Assembly (NCBI GenBank): GCA_963576725.1
Contig: OY755241.1
Span: 80,449,153-80,513,152 of the forward strand
Direction of reading: 5' to 3'
Source of the DNA: Azorinus chamasolen
Lineage: Eukaryota; Mollusca; Bivalvia; Cardiida; Solecurtidae
Length of the DNA stretch: 64,000 nt
The notes under the pieces were generated by a model. It had not been told where the DNA came from. It saw nothing but the letters and a program-made list of their open reading frames with translations, and did no database searches. The translations under genes were made by a program, and so were the position numbers. Below are positions 33,857 through 44,300 of the stretch, piece by piece (within the stretch, counting starts at the first letter, position 1; every line of letters begins with the position of its first letter).

Positions 33857-34399
33857 GCCATTAGCATGCTAAGATCGACCTTACTAGCTAACATGACGCT
33901 TAGGGAACATAGTCTCTCATATGGGTCAATGCTTATTTTCTTAAATTTTAGTTGAGTCTGAGTTCGTTCTCAAGTTTTTGATTGATCAGATTTGAGCCTT
34001 TGAAATGAAACGTGTAGCATATATTATTTATGATTTGAGCAGACATGTGTTTTATCAGCCTTTAGGTTACTGCTAAGGCAAATCTGATTCTTTTTTACTA
34101 CAGTTCTTGGAAGTGCAGAAGACGAGACACCCACTAGGAAGAAATGGCGAGCCGGTGGACGTGGCCAAGGCCGTGGTGTGGTTGGCCTCAGATGAGTCTT
34201 CCTTCACCACTGGACAGATGATTTGTGTAGATGGAGGCAGACGGATATTTGCATACTGACAATTTGCTAAGGATAAAATGTCATCCACCCTTTGCTTTAC
34301 CAATATATACGAAAAGATCCATCCATTATAAATATGCGAAGAGCGTTTGAAAAGTAGTGGCAACAGTGGCGGATTTTCCATATCTCGCTCAGTTTACTA

Positions 34400-34920
34400 T
34401 GTGATCCCTTCAAAGTAAACTCAACCTGGCTGTACACACTTTTCCAGGCGCAAACGCCACTGAGAATGAATGCATTTATGAAGCGCTCTTTAGGGTAAAC
34501 TATTTGTACACTGGTATAGAAGGTCCCAATTGACATTGCGCACTTTAATACCCTCTTAAGCATGCTTTAATGTACGATTTAAATCTAAAGTCAAACACCT
34601 TTCACAGGTTTAGCTTTTCTCTTAAAATCAAGAAATCCGGTGACGAATTAAGGCCCGACATTTCCCCAGTCTGAATGAATGTGCAACTTGCATCTTTCTC
34701 GATTATTGCTTTCACGGAATCTGTTCTTTGTCAGACGCAGCATTCAGAGGGCGAACCTTATCTTTGGTGCTGATTCTTGTGTCCATAAAGATACAAAAAA
34801 TACGATAAGGAAGCGCAATGTCCCCATACACTTTGTCCAAGTCAGCTTGAATTTCTGATGGGCCGATGCCAAGCGGTCCGCGTATCTTACTATATACCCT
34901 CTGTTCTTTTCAGATTCAGT
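34400..34920 (-). pseudogene. Mariner-like transposase remnant
   Basis: On the minus strand, about 34749-34860 reads EIQADLDKVYGDIALPYR followed by DTRISTKDKVRPLNAASD, matching the N-terminal helix-turn-helix style of mariner/SETMAR transposases (E-I-H-x-D-L...Y-G...S-Y-R-T-V). Further on, about 34410-34480 reads LHKCIHSQWRLRLEKCVQ then VYFEG, like the C-terminus. The DDD/DDE catalytic core between them is missing, and frames are broken. Found only in copy C, downstream of exon 9. Family call is from motif recognition without a search. Confidence 0.55.
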
Positions 34921-35538
34921 CATTTTTCACCCTGTATGATATACCAGATGTATTTCAACTGCAAATATAATGTTGCGTTTGCACGTATATGTAGAGGTAT
35001 TCCGGTCAGTTGTACAGAAAACTCTATACTTGTTCCATTAATATAAAACCCGAAGTCTAGAGATCCATCGAAAGCAAAAGAAGGATTGCGAACACAGAAA
35101 ATTGCAGACTCTCTTTTATTGAGCACTTGTGGCTGCAAGTGCAAATGGTAAACATACTGAACTGTTGACACTACTTTACAAATGACCCTTGTACTTATAG
35201 TTATAATAGGTGGGTTTATTTTAATCTTGTATTAAATATCATAGAGGCTACCTTTAGAACATTTGCAAATAGAGTAGATCCAGGTCAGGCGACTCCTGTT
35301 CCAGTCGTCTGATCAAGATCTGTCCTTTTTCCTGAAATAATATACATCTGATATCTACACTATTTCTTACATGTATATTCACCCGGTTAAGGGTTAAAAA
35401 GTATGTAAGCAAATTAAACGATATTGGGAAGAATATATGTTCTGTTCTGTCTAACCTGGTTCTATACAGTTTGAAAAGATGCAAAACTATGGGGGAAAAT
35501 GTGTAAAACCATAAATCTTTGCCTCGTTATAAGTGAAC
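34921..35538. other. Downstream of pseudogene C, no gene seen
   Basis: Includes a short 282-bp family piece near 35060-35150 (GATCCATCGAAAGCAAAAGA) and a hairpin-prone AGGCGACTCCTGTTCCAGTC near 35285, the latter matching 19640-19670 after copy A. Confidence 0.45.
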
Positions 35539-36005
35539 TTCGGGATCATAAGTTTTGATGTTATTAGTTTTGAAAATTGAATACTGCTTAAGCCGGTGCT
35601 AGGGGGCGTGAGTAGTGTTGCACTTTTAATTACTACTCATGAACAGACTCAATAAAACCGAGTCTTCAATTTTCTCTTTTTGCATTTCTACTTCTGCTTT
35701 CGAGGGATCACCCATTTTCAGAATATATGTACTTCACAACAGCAGGTGTTAAGTGCTTGTGTGGCGGCCGTAAAAAGTCGCCCCGTACTTCATTCTCAGT
35801 GTTGTTATATTTTCTGGTCCTTCGGGATCATAAGTTTTGATGTTATTAGTTTTGAAAATTGAATACTGCTTAAGCCGGTGCTAGGGGGCGTGAGTAGTGT
35901 TGCACGTTTAATTACTACTCATAAAACCGAGTCTGCAATTTTCTCTTTTTGCATTTCTACTTCTGCTTTCGAGGGATCACCCATTTTCAGAATATATTTA
36001 TTTAT
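35539..36005 (+). repeat. 282-bp family, about 1.6 tandem units
   Basis: TTCGGGATCATAAGTTTTGA occurs at 35539 and 35821, exactly 282 bp apart. Both units carry GCTTAAGCCGGTGCTAGGGG and end in GGGATCACCCATTTTCAGAA. Confidence 0.88.
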
Positions 36006-36661
36006 TTTCAAGAACAGGTTGTGAAAAACTGGATACAAACTGTTTGTTTTCTTTCTCAAAATGTGGAATGACTATGTACAGTAGCCAGGAATCCCTGATA
36101 AGCTATGACAAACAGTTTGTATCCACATGAGATGAAATGTACTAAGTGTCTAGTTTACATTCTAACTTGCTTGCATTCTTTATTATTACTTCACAGCTGT
36201 ACACAGGAAAACATTCGGCATTGTTTTCAGTATACAAAAAGCTGTATAGAACATGTATTTTGAAAAAAAAAACACCCTGTAATTCTAACAGCTATTATAA
36301 ATATATATATTTGTTTTATTGAACCTTAGTCACTCACCCCTTCATGGAGTAAGTGGACGTTAGTTTAAAGTGATGGCGTATATTAGTGAGAATACGGCAC
36401 ATCAACACACCTCTTATGTACAGTATTCAATGTTGAATAACAGGATGTCCTTGGTGGTCAGATGTTGTTAAAAACTAAACACTGTTGTATTAGTGATAAC
36501 ATGTTTTCTTTAATGTGTCACGGAATACAGTTACACAGTCAAAATCATGGAAAACAGCCAAACGTAATAACACAAAGACAGCCTTAATGCTGTCAAATCT
36601 CTTTTGAGTCCAGACTGACTCTTGTACTTCATTCAAAATTTGGAGAAATATGACATTAAAT

Positions 36662-36800
36662 ACTACTCAAGCCGGTGCTAGGGGCGTCGGTAGGGATGCA
36701 CTTTTAATTATTACCCATAAATAGACTCAATAAAACCGACTCTGCAATTTTCTTTTTTCGCATTTCTGCTCTTGCTTTCAAAGGATCTCCCACTTTCAGA
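36662..36800 (+). repeat. 282-bp family, partial unit
   Basis: Diverged copy with ACTCAAGCCGGTGCTAGGGG and AATAAAACCGACTCTGCAAT, ending GGATCTCCCACTTTCAGAAT. Confidence 0.65.
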
Positions 36801-36869
36801 ATTTCTGTTTTAAAAAGCGTTCTCTGCTTCAATTCTATTTTTAATTCTTCTCTTCTTCTCTGAGTCTCA

Positions 36870-37080
36870 TTCTTTACCCATGTCCTGTTGTATAATTACA
36901 TATATCTTCACTGTGTACAAGTATTTTGCTGTGCAACCACTGGTGTGGAGTGCGCTGGTTGCACAATTAACTTGTAAATAGTGCAGACCCTGATGAGAAA
37001 GCTCCTACAGGAGCTGTCTCATCTAGGTCTTCACAATTTACAGGTAGATATATTGACGCGAATAGCAAGCGAAGGGCTAT
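36870..37080. mobile_element. Palindromic MITE, GAGACAGCTCC family, reversed
   Basis: Reverse relative of 28472-28724: GCACAATTAACTTGTAAATA, a central AAGCTCCTACAGGAGCTGTC palindrome, and GACGCGAATAGCAAGCGAAG at the right edge. End coordinates are approximate. Confidence 0.6.
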
Positions 37081-37218
37081 TTTCTCCTTTCCCTAATACA
37101 TATTAATGTAAGAAAAACTGATTGTATTGGTATTACCAGGATGAATCCTTTTTATGGAATTATGAACAAGAGCCCAGCGAGTCAGATTATCATACGTCCA
37201 AAGCAAGAGCCACTGTTA

Positions 37219-38110
37219 AAACAAGCGTATGTCTAGGTCACGCATTCACCTCGCCGGTTCTACTACGGATTAAATCTCACGGATGACCCTGGAAATGCCG
37301 AATTTCGTAGTGCGATACGGATGCACACAATTGTGACAACGGCTTTGATAGTCACACATTCACGGATTTGACGCCGGAGTGGCAATCTGTACTGGTCCGT
37401 AGCTTTCCGTATGTTAGCCGTAGTCGTACGTAGTAGTAGTAAAATATTTGTGACAGTTTTTGAACGTGTTCAAAATTTGACCACGGACCAAACAACCGTA
37501 GTACATCCTTACTAAACTGTATCAGAGCGTACGGATCCGTTTAAGTCCGTACTTCAACCGTATTAATCTGTACTTATTACAGTGTACAGGCCCTGACAGG
37601 TGTCATTTCGTTTTAAACCGTGTCGTTTCCGTATTGTACCGTGTCATTTCCGTATTAAACCTTGTCGTAAGGTAACAATCCGTATCCCTCGTGGCCTATT
37701 CCTACATTATCTTACCATATGTACGTCAAACCCGTAGTCGCACCGTTGTGTGCATCCGTGTCGGACTACGGAAAATTACATTTCCGGGGTCATCCGTGAG
37801 ATTTAATCCGTAGTGGAACCGGCGAGATGATCCGTAAATTTGTGACCTAGGCATTAATACGGAAATGACACGGTTTAATACGGAAATAAGACGGTTTAAT
37901 ACGGAACGACACGTGTCAGGGCGTATGCACTGCGGATGAACAACGGTTTGCTACGGTATAAGCAAGCGTTAGTACGAATAAGAACGGTCTAATATGGAAT
38001 AGCACGGATGATCAGTGGTCAAAGTTTGAACCTGTTCAAAAATTGTCACGGATATACAAGTGCAGTCATGTACTACTACGTATGACTGTGTATGACTACG
38101 TATGACCTCG
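37219..38110. mobile_element. TACGG-rich foldback element
   Basis: Large imperfect inverted repeat: GGATTAAATCTCACGGATGA at about 37263 has its complement TCATCCGTGAGATTTAATCC at about 37790, and flanking CTAGGTCAC/GTGACCTAG also pair, so the arms span at least 65 bp and more weakly several hundred. TACGG/CCGTA motifs recur throughout. The right part (37824-38100) is the direct copy of the window's first 310 bases. It separates block C from block B. Confidence 0.7.
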
Positions 38111-38630
38111 TATGTAATGAATTACAGATCAAGATTGAATTTGGTTACGCTACATTATTTTTCCACGGAATTACAACAGTTGGACTTAGACGTTTCCTGG
38201 TAACGTTAGAGTTTCCGCAGTTATTTTTCTAAACCCTTGCAAATATTAAAAATTATATTTGGTATTTAGCTTTATTATAATTGATTACCGATCAAAATTC
38301 GATTTTGTTACGCTATGTTAATGTTTCATTGAATTACAGCTGTTGGACTGAAAATATCAGTACACTTTTGGTTTTCCGAATTTATTTTTCTAAAGCCTAG
38401 TAGATAGAAGTGATATTTGGTATATAGCTCTATTATGGTTTGTTACTAATCAGATTTGAATTTTGTTATGCTACATTGATTTTCACGGTGTTTCAATAGT
38501 TGACATTAAAATCAAGCCGGTAGGGAATTCTTATTAGGACTCATGCTCCCATTACTTTTTAACTCAAGTGATCTACTTATGCAATGAAATGAACGATTTA
38601 TATTGCACAGTTTGATAACTTTAACCCTTT
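38111..38630. other. Start of block B, repeats only
   Basis: Diverged pieces of the 1.98-kb tandem unit found at 334-4297 (landmarks GATTTGAATTTTGTTA and ATTTTCACGGTGTT). No gene. Confidence 0.45.
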
Positions 38631-38836
38631 CGCTGCCAATGCCGGATCTGTGATTACTTATGCAAACAGTTTGGATCCAGATGGGACGCCGAGTAACTCG
38701 GCGTCTCACCAGAATCCAAACTATTTGTTACTCTTACTATGTTTTTGAAACAAAAATGAAGAAAATTAAAAGAATGAAAATTTGTAGCAGACGACAAAGT
38801 TAGCAGACGACATATTTTGGCAGCGAAAAGGGTTAA
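38631..38836. mobile_element. TTAA-flanked palindromic MITE, GACGCCGAG family
   Basis: TTAA at 38631-38634 and 38833-38836; ends CCCTTTCGCTGCCAATG and GGCAGCGAAAAGGG are inverted repeats. The centre is GGGACGCCGAGTAACTCGGC, a palindrome. Decayed relatives are near 18620-18720 and 57840-58000. Confidence 0.8.
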
Positions 38837-39284
38837 CGAGCAGAAGCTAATCAGACGGCTCCTACAGGGTTAATCTGTTTTGCGTCTACATGTACTCATG
38901 TTTTCAAAGGCGTAGAAAAGTGTATTTAATTTATGAAGTAAAGTCGCTATAGAAAAGCAATTTATAGCTATAGTTTTATTGATGGATATATATATAACTG
39001 ACTAAACATTTGGCTGAAAGATAGTACATGCAAATAAGCTTTAGAAAAACACTTTATAATTATAATTTTATTGATGACTATAACGGACTAAAATGGCGGA
39101 AAATATTTACATAAGCAATACAAGTTTCAATCGTTTCACTCGTAACAAATATATTTTTCTTCATTTCACCCTTTACCTGTTGAATATTCAAGTAAAATAA
39201 TGACATAATAAATATTTATCAGCTGAATTTCTATAATGGCATATATACACACGAATGTTTGGTATTGGTAATTGGTATTTGGTT

Positions 39285-40130
39285 ATCCCCCGAAAGCAAA
39301 AGTTGGAACACAAAAATAGGAAATTGCAGGCTCGGTTTTATTGAGTCTGTTCATGAGCAGTAATTGAAAGTGCAACACTGCTCACGCCCCCTAGCACCGG
39401 CTTAAGCGGTATTCAATTTTCAGAACAAGAAGAACTGAAATTCATGATCTCGAAGGATCAGAAGGTATAACAACACTGAGAATGAAGTACGGGGCGACGT
39501 TTTACGGCCGCCACACAAGCACTTAATACCTGCTGTTGTGAAGATTATAAATTCTGAAGGGTGGTGATCCCCCGAAAGCAAAAATTGCAACACAAAAAGA
39601 GGAAATTGCAGACTCGGTTTTATTGAGTCTGTTCATGAGCAGTAATTGAAAGTGCAACACTGCTCACGCCCCCTAGCAGCAGCTTAAGCGGTATTCAATT
39701 TTCAGAACAAGAAGTACTGAAATTCATGATCTCGATGGATCAGAAGGTAAAACAACACCGAGAATGAAGTACAGGGCGACGTTTTATGGCCGCCACACAA
39801 GTACTTAATACCTGCTGTTATGAAGATTATAAATTCTGAAGGGTGGTGATCCCCCGAAAGCAAAAGTTGCAGCACAAAAATAGGAAACTGCAGACTCGGT
39901 TTTATTGAGTCTGTTCATGAGCAGTAATTAAAAGTGCAACACTGCTCACACCCTCTAGCACCGGCTTAAGTGGTATTCCATTTTCAGAACCAAAAGTACT
40001 GAAATTCATGATCTCGAAGGATCAGAAGGTATAACAACACTGAGAATGAAGTACGGGGCGACGTTTTATGGCCGCCACACAAGCACTTAATACCTGCTGT
40101 TGTGAAGACTATTAATTCTGAAGGGTGGTG
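39285..40130 (-). repeat. Three-unit tandem array of the 282-bp repeat
   Basis: ATCCCC(C/A)GAAAGC occurs at 39285, 39567, 39849 and 40131, spaced 282 bp each time. Each unit holds CTCGGTTTTATTGAGTCTG, CCGGCTTAAG (CAGCTTAAG in the second unit), CGGCCGCCACACAAG-type sequence and ACCTGCTGTTGTGAAGA. In block A the equivalent site (about 5330) is uninterrupted, GGTAAAACCTATAGAG, so the array sits as an insertion of roughly 870 bp. Non-coding. Confidence 0.92.
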
Positions 40131-40243
40131 ATCCCCAGAAAGCCTATAGAGTCAATTCTATTGTACAACAGTACTGGTAGGTCTAAATCTCGTATTTGTT
40201 AGTCAAAACCGATGGTTTCTTATAAGTACTAACCAGTAAGGGT

Positions 40244-40489
40244 TTAACCCTTTCATCGCCAATGTTGCAAAAATGCACCACGACAAACAGTGCAGTTCCA
40301 GATCAGACGCCGCCTTTTCAAGGCGGCGTCTGATCAGGGAATTCACTTTGTTGTCTCAAACTCTATTTCTATATATGTGCTTTATTCCTTTGAAATTTGC
40401 ATTTATTTATCTCATTTTCTTATTTTGCCGAATGGTACAACATAATTGGTTTGCAGACGACATAAGAAATATGGCGCCGAAAGGGTTAA
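40244..40489. mobile_element. TTAA-flanked palindromic MITE, GACGCCGCC family, block B
   Basis: TTAA at 40244-40247 and 40486-40489, with ends CCCTTTCATCGCCAATG and ATGGCGCCGAAAGGG. Central palindrome AGACGCCGCCTTTTCAAGGC. Equivalent of 5437-5683. Confidence 0.82.
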
Positions 40490-41119
40490 TAGAAAATATA
40501 GATAAATAGTTTACCATTACAATATGAGTAATACCTTTCTACAAGGACCAGGCATTACTCATAGGCTGAGACTAATTCTTATTATGACTCATGGAAACAT
40601 GACTTTTTGGCCATGGCAGAAACTGTACACAGTTCTAATCATATCTATATTATTTCATAAGCAAACAGAGTAGACCCTGATCAGACCGCTCCTACAGGAG
40701 ACGTCTGATCTGGGTTTCCTATGTTTGCAAATGCGTAAAAAAGTGTATTTATGGAGTAATGGGTTAAATGGGTTGACGACTGCTTATTATGTAACTACAT
40801 GCCGTCACGTGTGTGTGTATGTAGTCAGTCTGTAGGTTATTTGCGAGTCTGGTAAGAACTAGAATAATGTTCAACATCCTTAGCCCTTACAACGCTGAGT
40901 TTCAAAATTCAAACAGGTCAAGCTTATGCTGAATATTTTGGGATTTTTCTAAAGAAAAGTGTATCATGAAGACAAACAGTGCAGACACTGATGAGAGGGC
41001 TCCTTTAGGAACTCTCTTATATTGATTGGTATCCAGTGTTTGCAAAGGACATTAGTGACCCATGTCCCGCACAGTAAGGGTTAATATGTGAAAAATATAG
41101 CACAGTAACTCTAGTTGCA

Positions 41120-41288
41120 ATCGGTTGTGTATTCTACTCGTTTGGGTGTATATTTTTATGCAGTGTTAGACACGAAGCATTACCAGTCACGCGTCTGTGA
41201 TAATATAAGCGCACAGTAAGCTGAATTAAGCGACGGTCACACCCTTGCAACCGAGAAAAGGTGAACACTCACTCCAAGACGTGTAGAA
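41120..41288 (+). promoter_or_regulatory. Putative promoter and 5'UTR of SDR copy B
   Basis: Closely matches 6385-6562, apart from a loss of about 14 bases after AATCGGTT. No TATA box recognised. Start context AGAAATGG as in copy A. Confidence 0.35.
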
Positions 41289-41325
41289 ATGGCTTCGCTC
41301 AAAAATAAAGTTATACTCATTACAG
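41289..41325 (+). CDS. SDR copy B exon 1
   Basis: Encodes [12 protein letters not shown] and the first base of G13; S6N relative to A. Donor GTAAGT. Confidence 0.9.
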
Positions 41326-44300
41326 GTAAGTGATGGTTTTTTTTATCTTTTCATGCACGTGTGTTTGTGTGTGTTTGTGTGTTTGTGTGTGTGTGTATCT
41401 TATTGCATGTGTTCGTGTGTGCGCGTATGTGCGCGCGCACGTGGACATCTTGCACAAGCATATATCCTATATTATGCCAAAGTAGACTCGTGAGGTCATC
41501 CTGGGATGATGGAGTGTCGCATACTGTTTTATTATTATTATTATACCACATTTATATAGCGCTCTTTTCACTCAGGATGTGTGCGTTCAAAGGCGCTTCA
41601 CATGATTAAATTGCATGTACAGAATTGAGTATATGTTTTGAGGTCAATGTGACATTGACAATGACCTCTGACCGCAGCTATAGAAAAAACATGTCCGGAG
41701 CACATCTATAATGAGACAGGAATGCCAAATTTGGTGTTTGAGTACATCTTGAGATGGCGGAGTGTTGGTTACCACTATGACCTTGACGACGAACTCTGAC
41801 CTCAGCTATAGAAAAACCTTGTCTGGAACATAAATCCTATATTACTAGAGATAGGAATGTTAAATAGGGTGTGTGATTGCATCTTGTGATGGAAGAATGT
41901 ATCGTACATGTGTAGGTCACTGTCATTTACTGTGTCCTCAGCTATATAAAGTATTGCCCAAAGCATATCTCCTATATTACTTAGTGTAGGAATTGCTAAA
42001 TTCGGTGTGTTAATTCGTTTTTGGATGGCAGAGTGTCCCTTACTGTTTTCATGTTATTGTGACATCGCCCTCTAACCTCAGCTATCGAAACACCTTTCAG
42101 GAGCATGCTGTCTATATTACTTGAAGTAGGAAGGCCAAAATGCGGCGTGTGTATACATCGTGTCGCATACCGTTGTACAATTTCCAGGTCCTGTGACATT
42201 GACTGTGTCCTAATACGTGAGGAAGGACTATTAAATACGATGTGTGAATTTGTCTTGGGATGGCTGTGTGTAGCGTACTGTTTTCAAATCGCTGTGACGT
42301 TGACCTCTGACCACATCTATAGAAAGTTTACAGAACAAACTGCATGATAGTGCCTATATTACACGAGGAAGGACATACAAAAATAGTATTATCTTTTGAT
42401 ACATCGTATGATGGCGGAGGGTCGAATATAGTCCAACAAAATTCACCTGACGTTGACCTTTGTGCAAGAATAAATTAAAGTGAGATGACACAGTATATAT
42501 CAATACTCGCCAGTACATCGTACATAATAATGTGCATGGGAGACACAATATAATACATCTGAGCCACAGTGCTGTCGATACATTTATTAATAGTGAGTGG
42601 CACGTGATATTTTGTTCCTGGCAGAAGCTACAAACAAATCTATATCAGTTCATAAGCAAGAATAACAAAGATCAGTAGGGGTCCACATTGCTGTAATATC
42701 AACATTACGGTCTGTTAAAAACACGCTCGGTGGCGCATATCTTTTTACATGGAGCTTCTTGTATTGAATACATAGATGGTTGCTAAGTGCAGCATGGTAG
42801 CAATAAAGAAGGCGCCTCCACATCTATTTTGAAAACAGAATGCATTTCATTATTAAGTGGTAATTATATAGTGGTTTAGTTGTTTAATTCATTGTAAGCC
42901 CCCACCCCCACCCCCTCTCCACCGAAGTAAGGGGGTATTTATAGAATGGGGGCGTTTATTGGTGAAATACGGTAGCTTTGCCAATCTAAGTTGAATCTAG
43001 ATAAAACACAAAGTGATTCGCATTTAGTCTGAAGTAAAATGAATGACTCTTCTATTGTATTCTTCGGCATGGAAATTAAATAAACCTTGTTATTTTGAAA
43101 ATGAGTGCAAAACATCTTGCTGAATTAGCTAAAGGTTCAGATGAAACCAGCGGTGAGTTGTAAAAACAAAACGTCTAATATGCGTCAAGTATACCCAACC
43201 GGTAACCCGCAGGCCTATTGGACAACTACCTTCGATTGTTTCAGAGAAACAAGAAATAATCCTGCCCCTGTTGGAGATTTTCGTATACTTTTCTTCAGGC
43301 ATTAAACTACCACCTGGCTTTAAGTCATTATTAATGACTCATATTGAGACACTCTGACGCCTCTCCAAAGGAGCAAATGTTCTATTTATCGCAACTATTT
43401 CAAAACTACACAATTCTAAACTATATATTTTCTCCAGTTAATTCTCCTTTTGGGTAGGTTTATTCAAAGAGATTATGTCTAACATTTAGATATGAAAAGA
43501 GTGAGTGAGTGAGTGAGTTGGGTTTAACGTCCGACCAACAGTATTTCAGTTATTTGCAGACGGCACCCGCATGAGACAAGTTATAGTGCTGCCTCACTGA
43601 AATTCCCCTGCCGCGGGCACATGGCAAGGGCATCCCACCCAGTCACATTATCCTGACACCGGGCCGACCAGTCCTAGAACTACACCTTTTAATGTCGAGC
43701 GCAGACAAGGGAGCTACTAGTAGATATGAAAAGAGTGCTATATAAATATGGTATAATAATAATAATAATAATAATAACATAGCCTATGGGGTAATGGGTA
43801 AAAACCCCGATTTAGACCTCCTTTTGGTGGTCGCATTAGAGAGCAATTACTGTTGTTACTGTATCCTCTTAGCTTCGCCATTTTACTCTTACATTTCGCT
43901 TTCATGTATTTTCAACTGCAAAATGTTCCGTCTGCTTTATGTTTCATTTTGAACTGGATCCTGTCGTGACGCAGAGTTAACACATTCCCTCATATTGACG
44001 ACTTTTGACGACTCTGTAAAAGTAACTTTTGTGAAACCATTGTGTTAAATAGAGCATTTGCTCCTAAATGAGCAAATGCTCTATTTATCACAATGGTTTC
44101 AAACTTCAAAATTTTAAACTTTTCCTTTTCCCTAGTTAATGCTCCATTTCGGTAGATTTATTCACATATGTTGTATCTAAAATAGCCTATGAGGTAATGG
44201 GTTAAACGGTATCTTCTCGGACATACGTACTCACAGATTCTCTATTGTCAGCAAAAAGAGTGAGTGAATGACTATTTGATGGTTTTATGCAGAATGAAAA

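Larger units (their letters stand above)
28272..34259 (+). pseudogene. SDR pseudogene, copy C
   Basis: Exon-like blocks matching A and B: exon 2 28272-28417 (open), exon 3 29137-29222 (7-nt deletion after GTCAAGAC, frameshift), exon 4 29999-30135 (2-nt deletion in GACACACC, frameshift), exon 5 31943-31980 (end and donor lost), exon 8 33022-33085 (open), exon 9 34104-34259 (open, ends FAY, TGA). Exon 1 with the promoter, and exons 6 and 7, are absent; homology begins at about 28215 inside intron 1. The exon 2 donor is GC in a poor context (GG|GCACTG). With YxxxK lost the product could not be a working SDR. It is more diverged than A and B are from each other, so the copy is older. Surviving exon 9 is remarkably clean, with QMICVDGGRR. 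Confidence 0.9.

Noticed and set aside
34297..34563. 88-codon minus-strand frame as an independent gene
   Set aside because: Overlaps the decayed mariner-like C-terminus and has no conservation after copies A or B.
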